A DNA stretch of 12,544 nt from Limnohabitans sp. Its GTDB lineage: Bacteria; Pseudomonadota; Gammaproteobacteria; Burkholderiales; Burkholderiaceae_C. The stretch lies in contig JAHECM010000011.1 of the NCBI GenBank assembly GCA_024641725.1, positions 1-12,544 on the forward strand, given 5' to 3'. Position numbers and translations under genes: made by a program. This document shows positions 1 to 6,801 of the stretch, piece after piece; positions within the stretch are counted from its first letter, which is position 1, and the number at the start of each line of letters is the position of its first letter. The notes below the pieces were generated by a model, which saw nothing but the letters and a program-made list of their open reading frames with translations, did no database searches and was not told where the DNA came from.

Positions 1-657
1 GTCGGCCATCTCGGCGGTGTCGGTGCGGCGCGGGTCAACCACCACCAGCTTGAGCTGGGGGTTGGCGCGGCGGGCGTCTTCGATGCGCCTGAACAAAATC
101 GGGTGCGCCCAAGCGGTGTTGTTGCCCGCGATGAACAAGCACCCTGCGTGCGCGATGTCTTCGTAGCACGCTGGTGGCGCGTCGGCCCCCAGCGTGAGTT
201 TGTAGCCTGCGACAGCGCTGCTCATGCACAGGCGCGAATTGCTGTCGATGTTGTTGGTGCCCAGCAAGCCCTTGGCCAACTTGTTGAAAACGTAATAGTC
301 CTCGGTCAGCAACTGACCCGAGATGTAAAAACCCAAAGCGTCTGGCCCGTGGTCGCGCACGATGGCGGCCAGTCGGGTGGCGGCCATGTCGGCGGCGGCG
401 TCCCAGCCGATGGCTTGCGGCGTTTGACCGCGCACCGCCCGCCATTGGGGCGAGAGCAGCCGGGTTTGGGTGGTGACCTGCGGCGCGGCTGTCAGGTGCA
501 GCGATTGACCTTTGCTGCACAGACGCCCGAAGTTGGCAGGATGGTTGGGGTCGCCCCGCACGCCGGTGATTTGCGCGCCCCGCGACTCAATGACCACGCC
601 ACAACCCACGCCGCAATAAGGGCAGGTGGATGGGGTTTCTTGCAAGATGGGGATCAT
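1..657 (-). CDS. nasA: Assimilatory nitrate reductase catalytic subunit, N-terminal part (cut by window edge)
   Basis: This is the first 219 residues of the molybdenum enzyme that reduces nitrate to nitrite in the cytoplasm; the rest lies before base 1. The protein begins MIPILQETPSTCPYCGVGCG. Cys12, Cys15, Cys19 and Cys47 form the C-x2-C-x3-C-x27-C site for the N-terminal [4Fe-4S] cluster of the NasA/NapA/FdhF family. Further on, the TNNIDSNSRLCMSS and AGNNTAWAHP segments (about residues 125-175) match the molybdopterin guanine dinucleotide-binding fold. The family is usually around 900 residues, so about a quarter is visible. The start is supported by GAGGT at 664-668, six bases before the ATG. 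It is the last visible gene of the nrtABD-nirBD-nasA run and makes the nitrite used by NirBD. Family assignment is firm; whether the C-terminus carries an extra [2Fe-2S] domain cannot be seen. Confidence 0.95.
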   Translation of the reverse strand, partial: MIPILQETPSTCPYCGVGCGVVIESRGAQITGVRGDPNHPANFGRLCSKGQSLHLTAAPQVTTQTRLLSPQWRAVRGQTPQAIGWDAAADMAATRLAAIVRDHGPDALGFYISGQLLTEDYYVFNKLAKGLLGTNNIDSNSRLCMSSAVAGYKLTLGADAPPACYEDIAHAGCLFIAGNNTAWAHPILFRRIEDARRANPQLKLVVVDPRRTDTAEMAD

Positions 658-690
658 TGATTTACCTCATCGTGAGCGAAGAGCGTTTTC

Positions 691-758
691 CGTCATCGCG
701 AGGAGCGAAGCGACGTAGCGACTTGTGCATGGGCTGCCACGCTGCGCTCGCAGTGACG
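691..758. repeat. Dispersed imperfect palindromic repeat between nirD and nasA
   Basis: The left arm begins CGTCATCGCGAGGAGCGAAG, and the reverse complement of the right arm begins CGTCACTGCGAGCGCAGCG. The outer 12 bases therefore match with two differences, enclosing a 68-bp unit that could fold as a hairpin in RNA. The wording resembles a short repeat of the GAGGAGCGAAGCGACG type that, from memory, is scattered through intergenic regions of many proteobacteria. GTTTTC occurs on both flanks (685-690 and 765-770), which could be a 6-bp target duplication of a MITE-like insertion. It lies in the only large gap between operon structural genes and would be transcribed as part of the mRNA. No transposase is encoded in it. 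Confidence 0.7.
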
Positions 759-768
759 ACGGGTGTTT

Positions 769-1155
769 TCATGCGTTGGGGGCTTTGCGTGACACCGGCC
801 CTGCCACAGGACGTGTCAGGTCGGTGGCATGGCCCAGCAGTTCGTCGGCGTCCAGAAAGACCACGCCGGCGTCTAACTTGACCGCAAAACTCGGTGTGCA
901 GCCCTGGTCGGGGGCTTGGGCTTGGCCGTCGCACAGATCGATCGTCCAGTTGTGCAGCGGGCAAGCCACGCGGGCGCCAAACACCAAGCCTTGCGACAGC
1001 GGGCCGCCTTTGTGCGGACAGCGGTCGAGCAGCGCAAACACCTCATCAGCGTCGTTGCGAAACAAGGCCACATCCAAGCCCAGCTCACGCGCGACGCGGC
1101 GCGAACCCAGCACCGGGATGTCTTCGATGCGGCAGATTTCTTTCCAAGTGGTCAT
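769..1155 (-). CDS. nirD: Nitrite reductase [NAD(P)H] small subunit (Rieske type)
   Basis: This 128-residue protein is the small subunit that partners NirB in six-electron reduction of nitrite to ammonium in the cytoplasm. The Rieske-type [2Fe-2S] motif is intact: Cys46-Pro-His48 in RCPHKGGPLSQG and Cys65-Pro-Leu-His68 in ACPLHNW. The CPHKGG and CPLHNW wording and the short length are typical of the NirD family. It starts nine bases after the nirB stop codon, so it is almost certainly co-transcribed with nirB. The C-terminal tail (about residues 110-128) is not conserved family core. A palindromic repeat begins 11 bases after its stop codon and may be a later insertion. Confidence 0.95.
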   Translation of the reverse strand: MTTWKEICRIEDIPVLGSRRVARELGLDVALFRNDADEVFALLDRCPHKGGPLSQGLVFGARVACPLHNWTIDLCDGQAQAPDQGCTPSFAVKLDAGVVFLDADELLGHATDLTRPVAGPVSRKAPNA

Positions 1156-1164
1156 GGCTTGTCC

Positions 1165-3633
1165 TTAAACGAGGGTCACAGGTTCAAATTGGCGGGTGTC
1201 CACCTGCGCTTTGCTGAACTCAAACCATGGGTCGGGCTCGCCGTCCAAAGCCGCTTGCAGCTTGGCCCACAGGGCTTGGCGCAGTGGGGCGTCGTCCAAG
1301 ATTTTTTTCTTCACATGGTCCAAGCCCACCCGGTTGATGTAGTGCACCGTGCGCTCCAGGTACCACCCTTCTTCGCGGTACAGCTGCATGAAAGCCCCGG
1401 TGTACTCCATCACTTCGTCGGCGGTTTTGAGCTTGGCAAAAAAGTGCGCCACTTCGGTCTTGATGCCCCCGTTGCCACCCACATACATCTCCCAGCCGCT
1501 GTCCACGCCGATGATGCCCACGTCCTTGATGCCCGCCTCGGCGCAGTTGCGCGGGCAACCCGAGACGGCGAACTTGACCTTGTGCGGCGCGTACATGCGC
1601 CACATGGCGCGTTCGAGGTCTTTGCCCATTTGGGTGCTGTCTTGTGTGCCCATGCGGCACCATTCGCTGCCCACGCAGGTTTTGACGGTGCGCAGCGCCT
1701 TGGCGTAGGCGTGGCCGCTGGGCATGCCGATGTCTTTCCAGACATTGACCAGGTCTTCCTTCTTCACGCCCAAAAGGTCAATGCGCTGGCCGCCCGTGAC
1801 TTTGACCGTGGGGATCTTGTATTTGTCCACCGCGTCGGCAATGCGCCGCAGCTCGTCAGCCGTGGTCTCGCCGCCCCACATGCGTGGGATCACGCTGTAG
1901 GTGCCGTCTTTTTGGATGTTGGCGTGGCTGCGCTCGTTGATGAAGCGGCTTTGCGGGTCGTCCTGCGCTTCTTTGGGCCAGGTGCTGATGAGGTAGTAGT
2001 TGACGGCTGGGCGGCAACTGGCGCAGCCATTGGGTGTGCGCCAGTCCATGAACTTGAACACGCTGCCAATGCTCAGCAGCTTTTGGGCTTTGACCGTGTC
2101 GCGCACGGCCTGGTGGCCATGCTCGGTACAGCCGCACATGGGTTTGAGTTTGGGCGTGGCAGAGTAGTCACCCCCTGCGGTGAACATCAAAATTTGCTCG
2201 ACCAGTCCAGTGCACGAGCCACAGCTGGCGCTGGCCTTGGTGTGTTTGCGCACCTCGTCCAGGGTGAAGAGCCCCTTGTCTTTGATGGCCTTGCAGATGG
2301 CACCTTTGTTCACCCCGTTGCAGCCGCAGACCTCGTCGCTGTCTTGCATGGCGGCGGCCTTGCTTTGGCCTTGGTGGCCCACGTCGCCGATGTTCGATTC
2401 ACCAAACATCAGTTTGTCGCGGATGTCGGCCACATTGCGGCCCTCGCGCAGCAGTTTGAAGTACCAACTGCCGTCCACCGTGTCACCGAACAAGCAGGCC
2501 CCCACCAATTGGTTGTCCTTGAGCACCAACCGTTTGTAGACGCCCCCAGCCGGGTCGCTCATCACGATCTCGTCGGTGCCTTCCCCGCCCATGAATTCAC
2601 CCGCGCTGAACAGGTCGATGCCGGTCACCTTGAGCTTGGTCGATGTCTGCGATCCTAAGTAGCGCGCAATGCCAAATTCGGCCAGATGGTTGGCCAACAC
2701 CTTGCCTTGCTCAAACAATGGGGCCACCAGCCCATAGGCGATGCCCCGGTGCGCCGCGCATTCGCCGAGCGCCCAGATGCGCGGATCGGTCACCGTTTGC
2801 AGGGTGTCGGTCACCACGATGCCCCGGTTCACATGCAGGCCCATGCGCTCGGCCAGCGCCGTGTTGGGGCGGATGCCCACCGCCATGACCACCAGGTCGG
2901 CCTGGACAGTGCTGCCGTCCTTGAACTCGACGCGCGCCACCCGCCCTGTGTCGCCTGCCAGCAAGGCGGCTGTCTGTGCACCCATGCGGAACTGCATGCC
3001 CCGTGCTTCGAGCGAGGCTTGCAGCATGTGCCCAGCCACTTTGTCGAGCTGGCGCTCCATCAGCCAATCGGCCACATGCACCACAGTCACTTGCATGCCA
3101 CGCTTCATCAGGCCGTTGGCCGCTTCCAGGCCGAGCAGGCCGCCGCCAATCACCACCGCGTGTGGGTAAGTGGCTGCCGCGTCGATCATGGCTTGCGTGT
3201 CGGCAATGTCGCGGTAGGCCAGCACGCCAGGCAAGTCGTGGCCCGGCAGGGGCAAGATGAAAGGGTTGGAGCCGGTGGCCAAAATCAGCCGGTCATAGCC
3301 CACTTGCACCGCCTGACCTTGCGCGTTGCTGGCGCTCACGCTGCGGTGCACCCGGTCCACCTCCGTGACCTTGAAGCCCGCGTGCAGCGTGATGCCGTTG
3401 TCTGCGTACCAAGCCCAGTCGTTGAGCACGATTTCTTCAAGCGTCTGCTCCCCCGCCAGCACCGGCGACAGCAAGATGCGGTTGTAGTTGGGGTGGGGCT
3501 CAGCACCGAAGACGGTGATGTCGTACAGATCGGGGGCCAGTTTGAGCAGCTCTTCGAGCGCCCGCACACCGGCCATGCCGTTGCCGACCATGACCAGTTT
3601 CATTTTTTGACGGGGGGTGACGCGCATGTCCAT
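1165..3633 (-). CDS. nirB: Nitrite reductase [NAD(P)H] large subunit
   Basis: This 822-residue protein is the catalytic subunit of cytoplasmic siroheme nitrite reductase, which uses NADH to reduce nitrite to ammonium. It opens with an FAD Rossmann motif, GNGMAG (17-22). An NAD Rossmann motif, GGGLLG (163-168), follows. Next come two BFD-like [2Fe-2S] cysteine sets: C436, C438, C471, C474 and C500, C502, C537, C540. The C-terminal siroheme/[4Fe-4S] site is C653-x5-C659 in CVGSEWC and C693-x3-C697 in SGCPRNCAEA. Length and domain order fit the NirB/NasB family. AAGGAG at 3640-3645 supports the ATG at 3633; the alternative MKLVMVGNGM start ten codons later has no good ribosome site. It lies 32 bp after the ATPase gene of the nitrate transporter, so uptake and reduction are probably one operon. 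Confidence 0.97.
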   Translation of the reverse strand: MDMRVTPRQKMKLVMVGNGMAGVRALEELLKLAPDLYDITVFGAEPHPNYNRILLSPVLAGEQTLEEIVLNDWAWYADNGITLHAGFKVTEVDRVHRSVSASNAQGQAVQVGYDRLILATGSNPFILPLPGHDLPGVLAYRDIADTQAMIDAAATYPHAVVIGGGLLGLEAANGLMKRGMQVTVVHVADWLMERQLDKVAGHMLQASLEARGMQFRMGAQTAALLAGDTGRVARVEFKDGSTVQADLVVMAVGIRPNTALAERMGLHVNRGIVVTDTLQTVTDPRIWALGECAAHRGIAYGLVAPLFEQGKVLANHLAEFGIARYLGSQTSTKLKVTGIDLFSAGEFMGGEGTDEIVMSDPAGGVYKRLVLKDNQLVGACLFGDTVDGSWYFKLLREGRNVADIRDKLMFGESNIGDVGHQGQSKAAAMQDSDEVCGCNGVNKGAICKAIKDKGLFTLDEVRKHTKASASCGSCTGLVEQILMFTAGGDYSATPKLKPMCGCTEHGHQAVRDTVKAQKLLSIGSVFKFMDWRTPNGCASCRPAVNYYLISTWPKEAQDDPQSRFINERSHANIQKDGTYSVIPRMWGGETTADELRRIADAVDKYKIPTVKVTGGQRIDLLGVKKEDLVNVWKDIGMPSGHAYAKALRTVKTCVGSEWCRMGTQDSTQMGKDLERAMWRMYAPHKVKFAVSGCPRNCAEAGIKDVGIIGVDSGWEMYVGGNGGIKTEVAHFFAKLKTADEVMEYTGAFMQLYREEGWYLERTVHYINRVGLDHVKKKILDDAPLRQALWAKLQAALDGEPDPWFEFSKAQVDTRQFEPVTLV

Positions 3634-3639
3634 CGTGTT

Positions 3640-3645
3640 CTCCTT
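3640..3645 (-). promoter_or_regulatory. Ribosome binding site of nirB
   Basis: The minus strand reads AAGGAG with a six-base spacer to the ATG at 3633. This is the best Shine-Dalgarno sequence in the operon and decides the 822-residue start over the internal methionine at codon 11. Confidence 0.8.
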
Positions 3646-3665
3646 GGGATCTGATTCGCCCAGCC

Positions 3666-4472
3666 TCAGGCGGCTTTTTCAACGTGACCCTGTCGGGTGT
3701 AGAGGAAGTCGATCACCGCCTTGCGGTAACGCTGGTAGTCGGCACTTTCGGCCAGTGCCACGCGCTGGCGAGGGCGTGGCAAATCCACGGCCAGCACCTC
3801 GCCAATGGTGGCGGCGGGGCCATTGGTCAGCATCACGATCTTGTCGGACAGCAACACGGCCTCGTCCACATCGTGCGTGACCATCACGACGGTGGCCTGT
3901 GTTTTGGCCACGATCACAAGCAACTCGTCTTGCAGCTTGGCGCGGGTCAGCGCGTCCAGTGCCCCAAAGGGCTCGTCCATCAGCAGCACTTTGGGCTCCA
4001 TGGCGAGCGCCCGGGCAATCCCCACGCGCTGCTTCATGCCGCCCGAAATTTCGCCAGGGCGCTTTTGCGCGGCATGGCTCAGGCTCACCAGGGCCAGCGC
4101 GGCGTCGGTGCGCGCCTTGAGTTGGGCCTTTTTTTCGGTGTTGCCAAACACGCGCTCAATGCCCAAGTACACGTTGTCAAAGCAGGTCAGCCAAGGCAGC
4201 AGCGAATGGTTTTGGAACACCACCGCGCGCTCAGGGCCTGGGCCTGCGATCTCGCGGTTGGCACACAGCAGCACCCCTTGGCTGGGCGTGGTCAGCCCTG
4301 CAATCAAGTTGAGCAAGGTGGACTTGCCACAGCCTGAGTGGCCGATCAAGGCCACAAACTCGCCCTTGCCGATGTTGAGGTCAACCCCTTGCAGTGCGGT
4401 GAAGGGCCCCTTGCTGGTCTTGAAGGTTTGCTCAACGCCCTGGATTTGGATGTATTTGGCGTGGTCGTTCAT
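3666..4472 (-). CDS. nrtD: Nitrate ABC transporter ATP-binding protein
   Basis: This 268-residue ATPase powers nitrate (and possibly nitrite) import through the NrtB permease at the inner face of the cytoplasmic membrane. All ABC motifs are present: Walker A GHSGCGKST (44-52), Q-loop Gln87 in VVFQNHSLLPW, signature ISGGMKQR (142-149), Walker B VLLMDEPFGALD (162-173) and the switch His200 in VTHD. It is a single-domain ATPase of the NrtD/NasD type, without the substrate-binding extension of cyanobacterial NrtC. Its ATG overlaps the permease stop codon (ATGA), implying coupled translation. The nitrate assignment, rather than the related taurine or sulfonate systems, rests mainly on the neighbouring nrtA, nirBD and nasA genes. 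The name nasD is used for the Klebsiella counterpart. Confidence 0.93.
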   Translation of the reverse strand: MNDHAKYIQIQGVEQTFKTSKGPFTALQGVDLNIGKGEFVALIGHSGCGKSTLLNLIAGLTTPSQGVLLCANREIAGPGPERAVVFQNHSLLPWLTCFDNVYLGIERVFGNTEKKAQLKARTDAALALVSLSHAAQKRPGEISGGMKQRVGIARALAMEPKVLLMDEPFGALDALTRAKLQDELLVIVAKTQATVVMVTHDVDEAVLLSDKIVMLTNGPAATIGEVLAVDLPRPRQRVALAESADYQRYRKAVIDFLYTRQGHVEKAA

Positions 4473-5263
4473 GATTTGACATCCTCGTAAGTGAAGGCGG
4501 TGGCGATGCTAATCAGCGCATATTCCAGGACCAATCCCACGCCGCCGATCACGAAAATCGCGATGATGATGTTCTTGACGTTCAGGTTGTTCCACTCGTC
4601 CCAGACCCAAAAACCAATGCCCACGCCGCCTGTGAGCATCTCAGCGGCCACGATCACCAGCCAGGCCGTGCCCACAGCCAGCCGTACACCGGTCAGCATG
4701 TAAGGCAAGACCGCTGGGAACAAGATGGTGGTGGCCACTTTCCATTCCGACAGGTTCAGCACGCGGGCCACGTTCAGGTAGTCCTGTGGCACGCGCTGCA
4801 CGCCCACCGCGGTGTTGATGACCATGGGCCAAATCGAGCAAATGAAGATGGTCCAGATGGCCGCTGGGTTGGCCCCCTTGAACACCAGCAAACCGATCGG
4901 CAGCCAGGCCAGCGGTGAGACCGGGCGCAGCAAGCTGATGAGCGGGTTGAACATGCGTGACAAAAAGGTGAAGCGTCCGATCACAAAGCCCGCAGGAATG
5001 CCCACCAGCGCCGCCAGTCCAAAGCCCACAGCCACGCGCTCCAGCGACATCAACACGTTCCAGCCCACACCCTGGTCGTTGGGCCCATTGCGGTAGAACG
5101 GATCGCTGAAGATGTCGACGGCCTGCAAGCCCGTTTCGTAAGGGCTGGGAATGCTGCCCTTGGTGGTGAGCGACACCAAGGCCCACAGTCCAATCAACAA
5201 GGCGAAACCCAGCAGGGGGGGCAGTACGGCGAGCCAGACAGGGCGCCAGTCTTTGACAGTCAT
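4469..5263 (-). CDS. nrtB: Nitrate ABC transporter permease
   Basis: This 264-residue inner-membrane protein forms the nitrate channel of the NrtABD importer. A hydrophobic segment (about residues 9-32) is followed by a periplasmic stretch with SDPFYRNGPNDQG, then further membrane segments near 78-96, 134-152, 190-210 and 231-255. The cytoplasmic EAA-type loop that contacts the ATPase is recognisable at about 157-190, around VPQDYLNVARVLNLSEWK. Length and pattern fit the NrtB/SsuC/TauC family. The ATG at 5263 is chosen because GAGGAG (5270-5275) sits six bases upstream; the reading frame extends 11 codons further, into the end of nrtA, without a better start. The ribosome site overlaps the nrtA stop codon, and the gene end overlaps the ATPase start. 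Confidence 0.94.
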   Translation of the reverse strand: MTVKDWRPVWLAVLPPLLGFALLIGLWALVSLTTKGSIPSPYETGLQAVDIFSDPFYRNGPNDQGVGWNVLMSLERVAVGFGLAALVGIPAGFVIGRFTFLSRMFNPLISLLRPVSPLAWLPIGLLVFKGANPAAIWTIFICSIWPMVINTAVGVQRVPQDYLNVARVLNLSEWKVATTILFPAVLPYMLTGVRLAVGTAWLVIVAAEMLTGGVGIGFWVWDEWNNLNVKNIIIAIFVIGGVGLVLEYALISIATAFTYEDVKS

Positions 5264-5269
5264 GTCTTT

Positions 5270-5275
5270 CTCCTC
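5270..5275 (-). promoter_or_regulatory. Ribosome binding site of nrtB overlapping the nrtA stop codon
   Basis: The minus strand reads TGAGGAG, in which TGA (5274-5276) is the nrtA stop and GAGGAG (5270-5275) is the nrtB Shine-Dalgarno sequence, six bases before ATG 5263. The arrangement suggests translational coupling of the binding protein and the permease, and it fixes the nrtB start. Confidence 0.7.
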
Positions 5276-6518
5276 AGGCTTTGATCTTGAAACCATCGGC
5301 GTACTTCGCCGGGTCTTTGCCGTCCCAGACCACGCCGTCCATCAACTTGCTGCTGCGCATGTCGCTCTTGGGCACGCTGATGTTCATGGCCCCGGCCACC
5401 TCTTTGTAGAGGGCGGTCTGGTTGATCTGCTTGGCCACGCCCAGATAGTCGGGGTGGCTCTTGAGCAGGCCCCAGCGCTTGTGCTGCGTGAGAAACCACA
5501 TGCCGTCCGACAGGTAGGGGTAGTTCACCGCCCCATCATTGAAAAACTTCATGTGGTTGGGGTCGTCCCAGGTCTTGCCCATGCCGTTTTGGTAGCGGCC
5601 CAAAATGCGTTGGTTGATCGCGTCCACGCTGGTGTTGATGTAAGCCTTTTGCGCCACGGTCTCGGCCATCTTGAGTTTGTTTTGCAGGCCCGCATCGATC
5701 CAGCGGCTCGCTTCAAGCACGGCCATCATGACGGCGCGGGTGGTGTTGGGGTACTTGCTGACGAACTCGCCAGTGGTGCCCAGCACCTTTTCCGGGTGGT
5801 CTTTCCAGATGTCTTGCGTGGTGTTGGCGGTGATGCCAATGCCGTCCATGATGGCGCGGTGGTTCCAGGGCTCGCCCACGCAAAAACCGTCCATATTCCC
5901 TACCCGCATATTGGCCACCATTTGCGGTGGTGGCACAGTGATGAGCTTGGCCCCTGACAGGGGGTTGATGCCCGCTGCGGCCAACCAGTAGTGCATCCAC
6001 ATGGCGTGCGTGCCCGTGGGAAAGGTGCCCGCAAAGGTGTACTCGCGGGCGTTGGCGGACATGACTTTGGCCAGAGAGGGACCATCCACGGCCCCCTTGT
6101 CGGCCAGTGCTTTGGACAGCGTGATGGCTTGGCCGTTGTTGTTGAGCGACATCAGCACGGCCATGTCTTTTTTGGGCCCACCCAGACCGAGGTGCACGCC
6201 ATAGACCAGGCCGTACAGCACATGCGACATGTCCAACTCGCCGTTGACCAGTTTGTCGCGCACACCCGCCCAACTGGCTTCTTTGGTCGGGATGATTTTG
6301 ACGCCGTATTTCTGATCAAACCCCAGCACCGAAGCCATGACCACGCTGGCGCAGTCGGTCAGCGGGATGAAGCCGATCTTCACTTCCTTTTTTTCGGGGG
6401 CATCTGAGCCTGCGGCATAGACCACCGAACGCAGCGCCGGGGACACGCCTGCGGCCCCCACGGCTGCGGCTTGCAACACGGTGCGGCGGTTCAGGCTGGT
6501 TTTGAGTAAGTCGGTCAT
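5274..6518 (-). CDS. nrtA: Nitrate ABC transporter substrate-binding protein (Tat-type signal)
   Basis: This 414-residue protein is the extracytoplasmic binding component that hands nitrate to NrtB. The N-terminus MTDLLKTSLNRRTVLQAAAV has a twin-arginine pair followed by an alanine-rich stretch up to about residue 36, consistent with export by the Tat pathway. The mature part begins near KEVKIGFIPLTDCASVVMAS and continues in the NrtA/CmpA style (KYGVKIIPTKEASW, TVPPPQMVANMRVGNMDGFCVGEPW). The start at 6518 is preferred because GGAG (6527-6530) lies eight bases upstream. The frame is open up to 6638, but that would run translation through the terminator and hexaloop hairpins. It is the first structural gene of the operon, behind an attenuated leader. 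It could bind nitrite or bicarbonate as relatives do, but the context argues for nitrate. Confidence 0.95.
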   Translation of the reverse strand: MTDLLKTSLNRRTVLQAAAVGAAGVSPALRSVVYAAGSDAPEKKEVKIGFIPLTDCASVVMASVLGFDQKYGVKIIPTKEASWAGVRDKLVNGELDMSHVLYGLVYGVHLGLGGPKKDMAVLMSLNNNGQAITLSKALADKGAVDGPSLAKVMSANAREYTFAGTFPTGTHAMWMHYWLAAAGINPLSGAKLITVPPPQMVANMRVGNMDGFCVGEPWNHRAIMDGIGITANTTQDIWKDHPEKVLGTTGEFVSKYPNTTRAVMMAVLEASRWIDAGLQNKLKMAETVAQKAYINTSVDAINQRILGRYQNGMGKTWDDPNHMKFFNDGAVNYPYLSDGMWFLTQHKRWGLLKSHPDYLGVAKQINQTALYKEVAGAMNISVPKSDMRSSKLMDGVVWDGKDPAKYADGFKIKA

Positions 6519-6526
6519 GGTCAAGA

Positions 6527-6530
6527 CTCC
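6527..6530 (-). promoter_or_regulatory. Ribosome binding site of nrtA
   Basis: The minus strand reads GGAG with an eight-base spacer to ATG 6518, just downstream of the leader terminator. It decides the start that gives the twin-arginine signal peptide. Confidence 0.6.
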
Positions 6531-6542
6531 AGTGCAGTTGCG

Positions 6543-6612
6543 AAAATAAAAAAAGGCGTCCTCATGCCGCTGGCGGCTGCTGAGCAGCGCGCAAACGCAT
6601 GGGGACGCCTTT
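6543..6612 (-). terminator. Intrinsic terminator in the nrtA leader (attenuator)
   Basis: On the minus strand, the 5' arm AAAGGCGTCCCCATGC (6612-6597) pairs with the 3' arm GCATGAGGACGCCTTT (6567-6552), 15 of 16 positions matching. The stem is followed by seven U, one A and four U (6554-6543). The 29-base loop contains a smaller GCTGC/GCAGC stem. It sits 24 bases before the nrtA start codon, so by default it should stop transcription ahead of the operon. Its 5' arm overlaps the second hexaloop hairpin, which is the expected layout of a NasT/NasR-controlled antiterminator. Confidence 0.93.
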
Positions 6613-6645
6613 GTCCGGTGCTGACTGCGGCCCGCCATTGGGCTG
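6603..6645 (-). promoter_or_regulatory. ANTAR-protein RNA target: tandem hexaloop hairpins
   Basis: Two short hairpins lie in the leader RNA. The first is GCCC-AATGGC-GGGC (6643-6630), extendable to 6645-6628 with one A-C mismatch. The second is GGAC-AAAGGC-GTCC (6616-6603). Both loops have six bases with A at position 1 and G at position 4, the signature of RNA bound by ANTAR-domain antiterminators such as Klebsiella NasR and Azotobacter NasT. Thirteen bases separate the hairpins. The loop and 3' stem of the second hairpin (AAAGGCGTCC) are also the start of the terminator 5' arm, so stabilising this hairpin would block the terminator. The gene for an ANTAR protein lies about 160 bp upstream of the element. 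Confidence 0.9.
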
Positions 6646-6683
6646 CTGTCATGTGGGGCCTGCTTTGGCCTTGTTCAGTTCAT

Positions 6684-6699
6684 TGCAAGGCTTGTGCCA
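6684..6699 (-). promoter_or_regulatory. Sigma-54 (RpoN) -24/-12 promoter of the nitrate operon
   Basis: The minus strand reads TGGCACAAGCCTTGCA, matching the RpoN consensus TGGCAC-N5-TTGCW exactly, with the required ten bases between GG and GC. The predicted transcription start is near 6673, giving a leader of about 155 bases before nrtA that contains both hexaloops and the terminator. A sigma-54 promoter needs an enhancer-binding activator; two NtrC-like palindromes lie upstream. Confidence 0.88.
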
Positions 6700-6728
6700 G
6701 GCTTTTCTTGGTATGAGGGGACGGTTTG

Positions 6729-6743
6729 GCACCCTATGTGTGC
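6729..6743 (-). promoter_or_regulatory. Probable NtrC binding site, promoter-proximal
   Basis: The minus strand reads GCACACATAGGGTGC, with perfect GCAC and GTGC arms at the spacing of the NtrC consensus GCACYAWWWTRGTGC, though the centre fits less well. It is centred about 63 bp before the predicted start. It is the weaker of the two sites. Confidence 0.55.
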
Positions 6744-6746
6744 GGA

Positions 6747-6763
6747 TGCACAAGGCTGGTGCA
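6747..6763 (-). promoter_or_regulatory. Probable NtrC binding site, promoter-distal
   Basis: The minus strand reads TGCACCAGCCTTGTGCA, a 17-bp palindrome with one mismatch in seven arm pairs and close to the NtrC consensus TGCACYAWWWTRGTGCA. It is centred about 82 bp before the predicted sigma-54 start and 19 bp from the second site, roughly two helical turns, which suits cooperative binding of NtrC dimers. Confidence 0.7.
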
Positions 6764-6801
6764 TGGGTGTGCCCTGGCGTGCCTTGTGGCCGTGCGTCGC
6801 C

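Noticed and set aside
436..720. tRNA, rRNA or CRISPR elements anywhere in the window
   Set aside because: No cloverleaf-like sequence, rRNA stretch or regularly spaced repeat array was seen on either strand; the listed interval is only a representative stretch examined.
691..758. The nirD-nasA palindrome as an intrinsic terminator or CRISPR repeat
   Set aside because: There is no U-tract on either side and only one copy in the window, without spacers; a dispersed intergenic repeat fits better.
916..2658. Long plus-strand open frame of 580 codons
   Set aside because: It lies opposite nirB and nirD, whose cofactor motifs are unmistakable. Its His/Ala/Val-rich composition is what high-GC antisense frames give, and it has no recognisable domain.
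6519..6638. In-frame extension of nrtA upstream to 6638
   Set aside because: It would be translated through the hexaloop hairpins and the terminator, lacks a ribosome site, and would bury the twin-arginine signal that begins at 6518.
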